42,935 nucleotides of DNA from Akkermansia muciniphila (GCF_018709685.1 NZ_JABDHQ010000020.1:1-42935); one strand, 5' to 3'. Counted from the stretch's first letter, positions 26,109 to 34,098 are shown. The notes: generated from the sequence alone by a model not told the origin. A program made the numbers and translations.

Positions 26109-26137
26109 TTCCTAATGATTATTCACGTAAATGTCAA
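26109..26137 (-). promoter_or_regulatory. Promoter for rplM-rpsI
   Basis: On the minus strand, a perfect TTGACA (26137-26132), a 17-base spacer and TAGGAA (26114-26109), about 60 bases before the rplM start. The -10 match is weak (three of six), but the -35 box, spacing and AT-rich surroundings support it. Confidence 0.5.
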
Positions 26138-26228
26138 ATACTTTTTCTCTATTACTCCCCTTTTAAAGGCTTTTTTCCCCTCTCCCCGGGGAATCGCGGC
26201 TTAATTGCGGCGTTTTCACATTCGGGGC

Positions 26229-26256
26229 TTGCCCTCGTGAAAATATGGCCTATTAT
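26229..26256 (+). promoter_or_regulatory. Promoter for infA
   Basis: TTGCCC (26229-26234), a 16-base spacer and TATTAT (26251-26256). Transcription would start near 26263, leaving a 5' leader of about 50 bases before the AAGGAG at 26302-26307. Confidence 0.55.
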
Positions 26257-26301
26257 TCGCCTGCGCGAAAATTCGTACACGCGCGTTCATTTTAACCTTA
26301 C

Positions 26302-26316
26302 AAGGAGAATCCTATC
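26302..26316 (+). promoter_or_regulatory. Ribosome-binding site and AUC codon of infA
   Basis: AAGGAG at 26302-26307, spacer AATCCT, then ATC at 26314-26316. The spacing is optimal for initiation, and no ATG, GTG or TTG in this frame occurs for the next 106 codons. Confidence 0.6.
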
Positions 26317-26826
26317 AGCCCGAATCCAAGACCCAGCAACCGCCCCAGCGGCGGCCAGAATTCCCGCCCCGGCCCCAGGCCGGCAGGCAGCAGCACAAGA
26401 CCGGCCGGCAACGGCAGCCGTCCCGGACAGCCCCGGCCCGCAGGGAGCGGCACCGGCCCGGCACGCCCGGCCGGACAGTCCGCAGGTCCGGGAGGAGCCA
26501 GAACAGGCGGGGGACCGCGCCCCGGAGGCGGACCGAACCGCCCGCGCCCGCAGGGAGGCGGACGCCACAAGGGCAGAAGGCACTTCAGCAAATCAGCGCC
26601 CAAGGAGGAAAACTCCGAAAGTGAAATTGAAGTGGAAGGCACCATCTGCGCCGTGCTGGCAGGCACCATGTTCAAGGTGCGCCTGCCCAACGGGCACGAA
26701 GTGCTGGCCCATATCTCCGGCAAGATGCGCAAGCGTTTCATCAAAATCGTGGTAGGCGACAAGGTCCGCATGGAAATGTCTCCCTATGACATGACCAAGG
26801 CGCGCATCACCTTCCGCATCGGTTAA
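26314..26826 (+). CDS. infA: Translation initiation factor IF-1 with Gly/Pro/Arg-rich N-terminal extension, probable AUC start
   Basis: The last 64 residues are an IF-1 OB-fold: [62 protein letters not shown]-1 binds the ribosomal A site during initiation. The frame is open upstream to a stop at 26293. An exact AAGGAG (26302-26307) stands six bases before an ATC at 26314. The next usual start codon in frame is GTG 26632, which would give a bare IF-1 but has no well-placed ribosome-binding site. From ATC the product has 170 residues, the first 106 being low complexity (for example [20 protein letters not shown]) and then a short acidic linker. The family is certain; the start and extension are inferred and need proof. 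Confidence 0.8.
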   Translation: MSPNPRPSNRPSGGQNSRPGPRPAGSSTRPAGNGSRPGQPRPAGSGTGPARPAGQSAGPGGARTGGGPRPGGGPNRPRPQGGGRHKGRRHFSKSAPKEENSESEIEVEGTICAVLAGTMFKVRLPNGHEVLAHISGKMRKRFIKIVVGDKVRMEMSPYDMTKARITFRIG

Positions 26827-26851
26827 CCGTTCCGGATTCACTCCTTTTGCG

Positions 26852-26886
26852 AAAAACCTTCTCCGGCTTGCCGGAGAAGGTTTTTT
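26852..26886 (+). terminator. Intrinsic terminator after infA
   Basis: A perfect 15-base stem AAAAACCTTCTCCGG/CCGGAGAAGGTTTTT (26852-26866 with 26871-26885), loop CTTG, with a further T. It separates infA from nnr. Confidence 0.92.
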
Positions 26887-26920
26887 AGCGTAAAGTGCGG
26901 ACTGACTCCACCAACGCGCC

Positions 26921-28411
26921 ATGAAAGTTTGCTCCACGGAAAATATGCAGATTGCGGAACGCGAGCTGATTGTCAGCGGAACGCCGGCCAGAACCCTCAT
27001 GAAACAGGCCTCCGCCGGCATTGCGGAAGCCGTGATGCAGTTCTTTCCCATTCCCGGTCTTTGCGTAGCCTATGTAGGAAAAGGCAACAATGCCGGGGAC
27101 GCCCTCACCGTCCTCAATATCCTGAAACAGCACGGCTGGGAAATTGGACTCCGGGCAGCCTATCCGCGTTCCGAATGGGGGGAACTGCCCGTCCGCCAAC
27201 TGGCGGAAATCTCCCCTCCGCCCCCGGAGTACCAGGAAGCCCCCCTTCCCCGCACGGGAAAGCCCATGATCCTGCTGGACGGGCTGCTGGGTATTGGCGC
27301 CAGGGGACTACTCCGCCAGGAAATCTCCGCCCTCTGTGCGGAAATGAATTACCTGCGGAACCGCTGCGGAGCCGTGCGCACCGTGGCAATCGACATCCCC
27401 ACGGGAATTGACCCGGATACGGGAATGCCCCAGGAAAATGCCGTGGAGGCGGATTTCACCATGTGCATAGGAGCCGTCAAGCAAGGGTTGCTGGATGATG
27501 ACGCCACCCTGCACGCGGGGCGCCTGGCCTGCATTGACCTTCCCGGACTCCATGTGCAGGCTCTGCCCGCCACGGAGCTCATCACCTCTTCCCGGCTTAC
27601 CAAATTCCTCTCTGCAAGGCCTTATACGGACTATAAGAACAAACGCGGGCACATTGGCGTCATTGCCGGCTCGGAAGGGATGCTGGGAGCCGCCAGGCTG
27701 TGCTGTGAAGCCGCCCTCCGTGCCGGAGCCGGGCTGGTGACGCTGCACGTCCACCGTAATGCCTATCCCCTCATTGCGCCGTCCATGCCGCCGGAAATCA
27801 TGGTCAGGCCCGTGGACAGCTATGCGGACGTCTCCCTCCGGACATTCAGCGCCTTTCTCATCGGTCCCGGCATCGGCTCCGTATCGGAGGAAGACGCGGA
27901 AGCCATCCGCCTCATTCTGGAAACCGGCACTCCCGCCGTTCTGGATGCGGACGGCCTGAACCTGGCGGCGGCCATGCAATGGAAACTGGGAGAACACATT
28001 CTGGCTACGCCGCACCATGGAGAGATACGCCGCCTTCTGCCGGACGCGGACAGCTGCGCCATCCGGGCGGACATTGCGGACTGCTTCCTGGAGGAGCATG
28101 AAGCGGCCCTGATCTACAAGGGAGCGCGCACCATCGTCACCCAGCGGGGAAAACCCCACTTTTACAACATCACCGGAGGCCCCGGCATGGCTACCGCCGG
28201 CCAGGGAGACGTGCTGGCGGGCGTCTGCGGCGGCTTTCTGGCCCAGGGAGAATCCCTGCTGGTCTCTGCCGTCCTGGGAACGTACCTGTGCGGCCGTGCT
28301 TCCGAGATAGCCATCTCCTCCGGGAACTCCACCCAGCAAACCCTGACGGCAGGAGATACGCTGCACCATCTGGCCGCCGCCATCCTATCCACCGCACGCC
28401 TCTGCTACTGA
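26921..28411 (+). CDS. nnr: Bifunctional NAD(P)H-hydrate epimerase / ADP-dependent NAD(P)H-hydrate dehydratase
   Basis: A 496-residue two-domain metabolite-repair enzyme. The N-terminal YjeF_N epimerase domain (about 1-215) has VAYVGKGNNAGDALTVLNIL and IDIPTGIDPDTG. The C-terminal ribokinase-like dehydratase domain (about 225-496) has GHIGVIAGSEGMLGAARLCC, FLIGPGIGSVSEED, AVLDADGLNLAA, ATPHHGEIRRLL, LIYKGARTIVTQ and GGPGMATAGQGDVLAGVCGG, the last with the catalytic Asp in GQGD (usually GSGD). Together they epimerise and dehydrate damaged NAD(P)H hydrates. radC starts two bases after the stop. Confidence 0.93.
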   Translation: MKVCSTENMQIAERELIVSGTPARTLMKQASAGIAEAVMQFFPIPGLCVAYVGKGNNAGDALTVLNILKQHGWEIGLRAAYPRSEWGELPVRQLAEISPPPPEYQEAPLPRTGKPMILLDGLLGIGARGLLRQEISALCAEMNYLRNRCGAVRTVAIDIPTGIDPDTGMPQENAVEADFTMCIGAVKQGLLDDDATLHAGRLACIDLPGLHVQALPATELITSSRLTKFLSARPYTDYKNKRGHIGVIAGSEGMLGAARLCCEAALRAGAGLVTLHVHRNAYPLIAPSMPPEIMVRPVDSYADVSLRTFSAFLIGPGIGSVSEEDAEAIRLILETGTPAVLDADGLNLAAAMQWKLGEHILATPHHGEIRRLLPDADSCAIRADIADCFLEEHEAALIYKGARTIVTQRGKPHFYNITGGPGMATAGQGDVLAGVCGGFLAQGESLLVSAVLGTYLCGRASEIAISSGNSTQQTLTAGDTLHHLAAAILSTARLCY

Positions 28412-28412
28412 C

Positions 28413-29153
28413 ATGGCCTACCGCAAACTCCAGGACCTCCCTTCCCAATCCCTGCCGAGGGAGAAACTGCTGCGCCAGGGAAGGCACAGCCTCAGCAATG
28501 CGGAACTGCTGGCGATCTTCCTGCGGATGGGCATCAAGGGGAAAAACGTGCTGGACATGTCCTCGGACCTGATCCAGTCCGCAGGTTCCCTGGATGCCCT
28601 GGCCCACATGGACGCCGCGGAAATAGCGGACATCTGCAAGGGAATAGGCATGGCGAAAGCGGCCACGCTGAGCGCCGCCTTTGAACTGGGCGCGCGGGCC
28701 CTTCGGGAAACGATGATGCGGCGCCCCATCCAAACGCCTGAAGATGTTTATGACTATCTGACCACCGCGATGCGCTGGAGGGACAGGGAAACCGTGCTCG
28801 TTCTGCTGCTGGATACTAAATGCAGCCTCATCAAGCCTGTGGAAATCTCCAGCGGCACCCTGAACGAATCCATTGCCCACCCGCGCGACATCCTGCGCCC
28901 CTCCGTCATCCATAACGCCTACGGCTTCATCCTGGCGCACAACCACCCCAGCGGGAATCCCGCTCCCAGCCGCACGGACGACCTCCTGACAGAACGCGTC
29001 CGGGAATGCTCCAAGCTTCTCGGCGTCCGTTTCCTGGACCATATCATCATCGGGAAACCCACTGAGATGGCATCCAGGAACTACTACAGCTACAATCATC
29101 CCAACGGGGAACGGCTCAAGGAAGCCGTCAAAGGACGCCCCCTCTATCATTGA
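28413..29153 (+). CDS. radC: RadC-like JAMM/MPN+ domain protein
   Basis: A 246-residue protein with the RadC layout: an N-terminal helix-hairpin-helix-like region (LPREKLLRQGRHSLSNAELLAIF, ICKGIGMAKAATLSAAFELG) and a C-terminal MPN+/JAMM domain with the metal motif AHNHPSGNPAPSRTDD. The usual LDTK and AHPRDIL-like segments are present (LLLDTKCSLIKPVEISSGTL, shortened here; HPRDILRPSVIHNAYGF). The cellular role of RadC proteins remains unclear; a DNA repair role once proposed is not established. It is tightly coupled to nnr (one untranslated base). Confidence 0.93.
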   Translation: MAYRKLQDLPSQSLPREKLLRQGRHSLSNAELLAIFLRMGIKGKNVLDMSSDLIQSAGSLDALAHMDAAEIADICKGIGMAKAATLSAAFELGARALRETMMRRPIQTPEDVYDYLTTAMRWRDRETVLVLLLDTKCSLIKPVEISSGTLNESIAHPRDILRPSVIHNAYGFILAHNHPSGNPAPSRTDDLLTERVRECSKLLGVRFLDHIIIGKPTEMASRNYYSYNHPNGERLKEAVKGRPLYH

Positions 29154-29200
29154 ATAACCTTCCTCCGTATTTCCCGGGTGGATGCTCCCGCACCGAGGAA

Positions 29201-29228
29201 CAAAAAAGCCCGTCTCAAGGACGGGCTT
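29201..29228 (-). terminator. Terminator of the tRNA-Ser gene
   Basis: Perfect nine-base stem AAGCCCGTC/GACGGGCTT (29206-29214 with 29220-29228), loop of five. On the minus strand the hairpin runs into TTTTTT, 12 bases after the tRNA 3' end. Confidence 0.85.
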
Positions 29229-29240
29229 CCGTTAAAAAAG

Positions 29241-29329
29241 TGGCGGAGAGAGTGGGATTCGAACCCACGGTAGGTTGCCCTACGTTCGATTTCGAGTCGA
29301 GTGCCTTAGACCAGCTCAGCCATCTCTCC
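29241..29329 (-). tRNA. tRNA-Ser (anticodon CGA)
   Basis: On the minus strand the gene reads GGAGAGA at the 5' end and TCTCTCC-G-CCA at the 3' end, so the seven-pair acceptor stem and encoded CCA are complete. The D arm has GCTGAGCTGGTCTAAGGC, the anticodon loop is CTCGAAA (CGA), a long variable arm CGTAGGGCAACCTACG-like marks class II, and the T arm has GTGGGTTCGAATCCCAC. It reads UCG serine codons. A promoter lies 12 bases upstream of the 5' end and a terminator directly downstream. Confidence 0.96.
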
Positions 29330-29347
29330 GCTTGGAAACCGGGGAGC

Positions 29348-29376
29348 GTTGTATCCGGTTTGCCGGACGCTGTAAA
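29348..29376 (-). promoter_or_regulatory. Promoter for tRNA-Ser
   Basis: On the minus strand, TTTACA (29376-29371), a 17-base spacer and TACAAC (29353-29348). Transcription would start about 12 bases before the mature tRNA 5' end. Confidence 0.55.
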
Positions 29377-29411
29377 GAACAGAATCCCAGCCAACCGTCA
29401 TTTGAACGCTT

Positions 29412-29618
29412 TTAGCGTCGTGGAGAAGCCAGCGGTCCGAGGGTGGCTTCCGCCTCGAATTTCTGAGTCTTGTTGTGGGGGAGAGCGCTCTTTGTCTCTC
29501 CGGGGGGCGGCTGCGGAATGCGTTCGTGTTCCTTCGGCTCCATCAGCCAGGAGCAGGAAGAGACAAGAAGAAGGGAGAAGGACGCAAGCAAAAGAGAACC
29601 TGTGAATCGTTTCATCAT
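29412..29618 (-). CDS. Small lipoprotein of unknown function
   Basis: A protein of 67-68 residues with a lipoprotein signal peptide, MKRFTGSLLLASFSLLLVSSC, in which VSSC fits a lipobox. The mature part is short, Pro- and Lys-rich (PPPGETKSALPHNKTQKFE) and probably disordered. Two adjacent ATG codons are possible; the second (29615) has the better spacing from AAGG. It lies directly after a terminator hairpin downstream of the coiled-coil genes, with no room for a separate promoter, so it is probably made by read-through. No function can be given. Confidence 0.7.
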   Translation of the reverse strand: MMKRFTGSLLLASFSLLLVSSCSWLMEPKEHERIPQPPPGETKSALPHNKTQKFEAEATLGPLASPRR

Positions 29619-29626
29619 TTCCTTTT

Positions 29627-29670
29627 AAAAAGTTGAACCCCACTATGCCGGAAGGCACAGCGGGGTTCAA
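29627..29670 (-). terminator. Terminator or attenuator between coiled-coil gene and lipoprotein gene
   Basis: On the minus strand the outer arms TTGAACCCC/GGGGTTCAA (29670-29662 with 29641-29633) enclose an inner TGCC/GGCA stem and run into CTTTTT. The T run ends only eight bases before the lipoprotein start codon. Confidence 0.8.
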
Positions 29671-29690
29671 GGAAAATACGCGGCAGAACC

Positions 29691-30506
29691 TTATTTGGCG
29701 GACTGTACGGGGCGCAGGAGCTGCACCATGTCGCCGGGCTGGATGCTCATGCCGGCAGGCACGGTATCCTTGACGATGTCAGCCACCGTCTGGTTCTTTT
29801 CCAGGGAAGTCACCTTCAATTTGCCGATGCTGCGGCCGTCACGGGTGACAAGCAGGATCGTGTTCGGGTCAATGTTGCTGCCCTGTCCGGCGCCAATCAC
29901 TACAAAGCCCCACTGCGGGTCCACGGACAGAACGGGATATTCATCCCCATTCTTGGCGAGGGCGGCGCGGTATTCAGCCTGTTCCTTCTGGCGTCCGGCC
30001 AGTTCGGTAGCCTGTTCGGCGCGCTTCTTGGCGGCCACTTCCGTGGCGCTCTTGATCTGGTCAATGTCTTCCTGAAGCTTTTTGTTGGAGGCTTCCATGG
30101 ATTCCATCTTCGCCTGGATTTCCTGCACGCTGGAAACGCCAAAGTCGTTCAGCTTGGCCTTAAGTTCATCCATCTGCTTGTTGATCTTGGACAGGTCCGC
30201 ATTCAGCTGGACTTCCTCTTCCTTCAGTTCCGTTTCCTTGGAGAGCTGTTCGTCACGCTGCTGCGTCACGGAAGCCTTGGTGGAGGTCAGGCTCAGGTTT
30301 TCTTCCGCAGCCAGACCGCGGTTCTTGATCATGTCATTGCGCAATCCCGTCCAATTCCGGATTTCCTTGTCCAGAACCTTGCGGTACGTGATCATTTCCT
30401 TGAAGTCCTGGTACTGGCCATTGATGCCGAAGAGGCCGCTGAGACCGGAGAACCAGGCGCCCGCACCTGCTGCAAGAATCAATAAAACTACTAAGACAGT
30501 TTTCAT
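29691..30506 (-). CDS. Membrane-anchored coiled-coil protein, paralogue of next gene
   Basis: A 271-residue protein with an N-terminal hydrophobic segment (VLVVLLILAAGAGAWFSGLSG), then a long heptad-rich coiled coil of about 150 residues (for example ADLSKINKQMDELKAKLND). It ends in a small beta-rich domain, YPVLSVDPQWGFVVIGAGQG followed by TILLVTRDGRSIGKLKVTSL and PAGMSIQPGDMVQLL. The end domain resembles the C-terminal SH3-like domain of FlgT-type proteins, which is a weak inference. The same layout occurs in the gene at 30554-31330 and the end domains align, so the two are paralogues. It is probably in one operon with that gene and exposes its coiled coil to the periplasm. Confidence 0.8.
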   Translation of the reverse strand: MKTVLVVLLILAAGAGAWFSGLSGLFGINGQYQDFKEMITYRKVLDKEIRNWTGLRNDMIKNRGLAAEENLSLTSTKASVTQQRDEQLSKETELKEEEVQLNADLSKINKQMDELKAKLNDFGVSSVQEIQAKMESMEASNKKLQEDIDQIKSATEVAAKKRAEQATELAGRQKEQAEYRAALAKNGDEYPVLSVDPQWGFVVIGAGQGSNIDPNTILLVTRDGRSIGKLKVTSLEKNQTVADIVKDTVPAGMSIQPGDMVQLLRPVQSAK

Positions 30507-30553
30507 TGTGTGTGTATGTGAGAGTGTATGGAGTGTATTGAACCGGGAAAGGA

Positions 30554-31330
30554 CTACGGGCGGACGGATACTACGATGTCTCCGGCTTCAACACGTTCGC
30601 CGGCGGTTACCGTGGTGGGGAGGATGGTAGCCGTGGAAACACGGGATTCAACAGCGTTCACGTCAAGCTCGGCAATTTTGTTGCCGTCCCTCATCACGGC
30701 CAGCTTGGAACCGGGCACCACGCCCAGGTCGGCAGCACCGCCGTCAATTACCACTACATTAAAGTCATCAATCACCTGGGAAACCCGCGTTTTCAGGTTG
30801 GGCGGGGAAAGGTGCGCATCCTGGTCAGCCTTGAGCTGGCGGAGGGCCGCATTGTTCACGACAAGCTGTTCCGTTTCCGCCACAATAGCGTCATGCTTGC
30901 CCTGTTCGGCCTGCTTGACCACTTCCAGCTGCTTGGATTCTTCTTCCAGTCCCTTGATTTTGTCGGCAATGGCCTGGATGCTTTCCATATCCTTGCTCTT
31001 GGACTGGAGTTCCGCCAGGGCGGTTTGCTGCGCCTGGAGGTCCGTCTTCTTGGCCTCATTGGCGGCGGCCAGCTCCTGGTTCTTGGCTTCCAGCTCGTCC
31101 TTCTGCTTGGTTAAGGCATTGATATCGTTCGTCAAACCTTCATTCTTCACCAGGAAGTCGACATATTTTGTCTTTTCTTCCGTAAACTCACCGCGAAGAC
31201 CGTTCAGGTTTTTATAGCGAGAGACGCATTCCTTACGCTCCTTGGTTAGAGCTTCCTCGTTATCAAGATAATACATGGCTCCGCCGAGAAGAGCTATGAC
31301 CAAGGCTGCAATTGATACTTTGACCCACAT
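30554..31330 (-). CDS. Membrane-anchored coiled-coil protein, paralogue of previous gene
   Basis: A protein of about 258 residues from the ATG at 31330 (MWVKVSIAALVIALLGGAMY, a transmembrane anchor), a coiled coil (LTKQKDELEAKNQELAAANE and following), and a small end domain FNVVVIDGGAADLGVVPGSK, LAVMRDGNKIAELDVNAVES, AGERVEAGDIVVSV. The pattern VVI..G....P...L.V.RDG..I..L.V and AG....GD.V is shared with the downstream paralogue. Starts at 31402 or 31405 would add about 24 residues before the anchor and cannot be excluded. The gene diverges from dnaX. No function is known to me. Confidence 0.78.
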   Translation of the reverse strand: MWVKVSIAALVIALLGGAMYYLDNEEALTKERKECVSRYKNLNGLRGEFTEEKTKYVDFLVKNEGLTNDINALTKQKDELEAKNQELAAANEAKKTDLQAQQTALAELQSKSKDMESIQAIADKIKGLEEESKQLEVVKQAEQGKHDAIVAETEQLVVNNAALRQLKADQDAHLSPPNLKTRVSQVIDDFNVVVIDGGAADLGVVPGSKLAVMRDGNKIAELDVNAVESRVSTATILPTTVTAGERVEAGDIVVSVRP

Positions 31331-31549
31331 AGGAAATAATAGAGATGAGAAGGTTCCTGTTACTTTTGTGAGATTGGCATGAACATTTTCACATTTCAAC
31401 ATCAAAATGACATCCTCATTGTTTTCTTGATATTTTTTTCAGGAAGGTTCCGTAACGGGATGCCGCAAAGTTTCTCTTATCAACATTTTAAAACAATTAC
31501 GCTCTATTTTCTTTTCAAACAGGGACTCATCTTCTAGTCTTTCTGAACC

Positions 31550-33739
31550 GTGAGTTACCAGGTCTTTGCCAGAAAATATCGTCCTCTGACATTCAATGAC
31601 GTCCTCGGACAGGATCATGTCGTCCAGACGTTGAAAAACGCCATTGAGCACAATCGCCTCGCGCATGCCTACCTTTTTGTAGGACCGCGCGGGACGGGAA
31701 AAACATCCACTGCCAGAATTTTCGCAAAAGCCCTGAATTGCAGCGGCGGCCCGAAAGTGGATTTTGACCCGCATGAAGACATCTGTGAAGAGATCGCGGA
31801 GGGACGGAGCCTGGATGTTCTGGAAATAGACGGCGCATCCAACCGCGGCATCGACCACATCCGCGACCTCCGGGACAATGTGCGCTTTGCTCCCAGCCGG
31901 GGGAATTTCCGCATTGTCTATATAGATGAAGTGCACATGCTCACCAAGGAGTCCTTCAACGCCCTGCTGAAAACGCTGGAGGAACCGCCCCCCCACGTCA
32001 AATTCATTTTCGCGACGACGGAACCCCACAAGATTCTGCCGACCATCCTGTCACGCTGCCAGCGTTTTGACCTGCGCCCCATTCCTTCCGAAATCATTGC
32101 GGAACACCTGCTCCACATCGCTTCTGCGGAAGGAGTGAATCTGAGCCGTGAAGCGGCCTTTGCCGTAGCCAAGGTGGCGGACGGCGGCATGCGGGATGCC
32201 CAGTCCATGCTGGACCAGCTGGTTTCCTTCTGCGGGAACCAGATTGAAGAGGAACAGGTGCTCCACATCTTTGGCATGACTTCCCGGGAAACCGTGGCGC
32301 ATGCCCTGGCACTCATTCTGAACAAGGAGCTCCCCTCCCTGCTTCACCTTCTGCATGAGCAGGCGGAGGCGGGAAGAGACATGGGCCAGTTCCTTTCTGA
32401 AATCATTTCCGCCGTGCGTGAAATCCTGGTTTCCAAGGTGGATCCGGAAGCCAGCTTTGATTCCCTCCCGGAAGCCTCCAAGGAGGAACTCGCCGGACTA
32501 GTCAAACGCACCCAGACGGACAAGATTCTGCGCCTGGTGGAAGTCCTGGCGGAAACGGAAGACAAGATGCGCTGGTCCACTAATAAAAGGCTGCATCTGG
32601 AAATGGGCCTGATCAAGGCCGTCCACGCCCTGGCGGAAGCCAGCATCAGCGATATTATCATGGCTCTGGAAGGCGCGCCGCTGGCCGCCTCCACACAGGC
32701 TCCCGCTGACCGCCAGGAACAGAAGGCGCCTGCGGCCGCCGCTACAGCCCCTGCCCCGGAACCTCCGGCAACTGTCCAGGCGCCCATTCCTGCGGAAAAG
32801 CCGGAACCCGCTCCGGAAGCGCACCTGATGGACCCGGTTCCGGATTTTTCTCCGGCCAAGCCGTCCCCCGCTGCCGCCATGCAGAAGAGTGAACCCGCCA
32901 GTGTTCCGGCGGCGCCCGTTCCAACGGAGGCCCCCGAACCGCAACCGCAGGTTCCGCCTGCCGCCGTGGAGGAAGAGCCTCCCCCCTCCCTTCCGGAGGA
33001 AGAGCCTCTTCACTCCGCGCCTGAACCTCAGCAAGAACCCGTTCCTGAAATCCCGGCTGAAACCCAGCGCCCCGCCTCCGTCATCTCGGATGCTCCGGTG
33101 TCTCCTCCGGATTCTCCGGAACCCACCTTCATGGACCCTGAGGAAAGCCTGCCTCCGGAAAGGAGAACCAGCAGTTTCTTTGACAATCTGTTTGACACGG
33201 CAAGCGCCTCTTCACGCACCTCTGCTCCCACGGTAAAAGAGGGGCCGCAGGCCCCCGTTCCTCAATCCGGAAGAACCATCACGGAGGAAGACTGGAAAGC
33301 GGCGCTGGAACAGGCCGCCGCCAAATTCCCCCTGCAGGCGGACTTTCTGGCAAACAGCGTCTTTTCCGGCCATGACGGAGCATTCGTAGCCGTTTCTTTC
33401 CATCCCTCCGACCATCAGGGAATGGACAGCCTGGGCTCCGGTCCCCTCCGCGCCGCCCTGGAAGCGGATCTCTCCAAACGCGGCGGAGTTCCCGTTACCA
33501 TCTCCATCCTTCAGGATGCTTCCATACCGGAGCCAGTCCAGGAAGAACTGGCCCCGCTGCCGGCACCCCCGCCCCCCGCGGCGGCCGCTCCAGCCCCCAA
33601 ACCCCAGGCTCCCCGGGAAAAAACCGCTGCGCCCGTCCGGGAACCCGCCAAAGAGGAAAATGAAGATAACTCCTACTATACGGACCCCCTGATTGACGCC
33701 GCCATGGAAATATTCCGCGCCCGTATCATTTCCCAATAA
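31550..33739 (+). CDS. dnaX: DNA polymerase III subunit gamma/tau
   Basis: A 729-residue clamp-loader ATPase starting at GTG. The AAA+ core has YLFVGPRGTGKTSTARIFAK (P loop at 45-52), Walker B FRIVYIDEVHML, sensor 1 KFIFATTEPHKIL and the SRC motif in ILSRCQRFDL. The zinc module after the P loop is reduced: Cys64 and Cys79 remain, but the usual C-G-x-C part reads PHED. After domain III there is a Pro/Ala/Glu-rich linker of about 200 residues (from about 385) and a tau-like folded tail (ITEEDWKAALEQAAAKFPLQ). No slippery A-run for frameshifting is visible. ybaB follows, but recR does not. Confidence 0.94.
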   Translation: MSYQVFARKYRPLTFNDVLGQDHVVQTLKNAIEHNRLAHAYLFVGPRGTGKTSTARIFAKALNCSGGPKVDFDPHEDICEEIAEGRSLDVLEIDGASNRGIDHIRDLRDNVRFAPSRGNFRIVYIDEVHMLTKESFNALLKTLEEPPPHVKFIFATTEPHKILPTILSRCQRFDLRPIPSEIIAEHLLHIASAEGVNLSREAAFAVAKVADGGMRDAQSMLDQLVSFCGNQIEEEQVLHIFGMTSRETVAHALALILNKELPSLLHLLHEQAEAGRDMGQFLSEIISAVREILVSKVDPEASFDSLPEASKEELAGLVKRTQTDKILRLVEVLAETEDKMRWSTNKRLHLEMGLIKAVHALAEASISDIIMALEGAPLAASTQAPADRQEQKAPAAAATAPAPEPPATVQAPIPAEKPEPAPEAHLMDPVPDFSPAKPSPAAAMQKSEPASVPAAPVPTEAPEPQPQVPPAAVEEEPPPSLPEEEPLHSAPEPQQEPVPEIPAETQRPASVISDAPVSPPDSPEPTFMDPEESLPPERRTSSFFDNLFDTASASSRTSAPTVKEGPQAPVPQSGRTITEEDWKAALEQAAAKFPLQADFLANSVFSGHDGAFVAVSFHPSDHQGMDSLGSGPLRAALEADLSKRGGVPVTISILQDASIPEPVQEELAPLPAPPPPAAAAPAPKPQAPREKTAAPVREPAKEENEDNSYYTDPLIDAAMEIFRARIISQ

Positions 33740-33771
33740 TACATCAACCCACATCTCCAAATACAACAGCC

Positions 33772-34086
33772 ATGAATATGATGAAAATGATGAAGCAGGT
33801 CCAGCAGATGCAGGCCGGACTTGCCGCCGCCCAGGAAAAACTGGCCTCCCAGACCGTTACTCTGGAAGGCGCGGGCGGCAAGCTGAAAGTCACCGCCACC
33901 TGTGACGGAAATCTCACGGAGCTGGTTATTGATCCCTCCATCATTGACCCGTCCGACTCCGAATTTCTCCAAGACCTCCTCTTGCAAACCATTAACGCCA
34001 CCATCGCCAAAGGCAAGGAAACCGCAGCCGCGGAAATGAAAAAGCTGACGGGCGGGCTGGACCTGCCCCCCGGCATGGGCTTTTAA
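33772..34086 (+). CDS. ybaB: YbaB/EbfC family nucleoid-associated protein
   Basis: A 104-residue DNA-binding protein with the family layout: a Met/Lys/Gln-rich N-terminal helix (MMKMMKQVQQMQAGLAAAQE), a central sheet KLKVTATCDGNLTELVIDPS and a C-terminal helix with FLQDLLLQTINATIAKGKE. It ends in GGLDLPPGMGF, close to the usual G..PG..F ending. Family members form dimers that bind DNA with little specificity. It lies 32 bases after dnaX as in most bacteria. Confidence 0.94.
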   Translation: MNMMKMMKQVQQMQAGLAAAQEKLASQTVTLEGAGGKLKVTATCDGNLTELVIDPSIIDPSDSEFLQDLLLQTINATIAKGKETAAAEMKKLTGGLDLPPGMGF

Positions 34087-34098
34087 CCTACCATTACC

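Noticed and set aside
26237-26755. A 172-codon ATG-started frame overlapping infA in another frame
   Set aside because: Its translation in the IF-1 region is meaningless (rich in Cys, Pro and Trp), it ends inside infA and it has no ribosome-binding site. The IF-1 frame explains the region better.
31550-33739. Programmed frameshift in dnaX producing gamma
   Set aside because: No slippery A6G-type sequence with a following hairpin was seen in the expected part of the gene.
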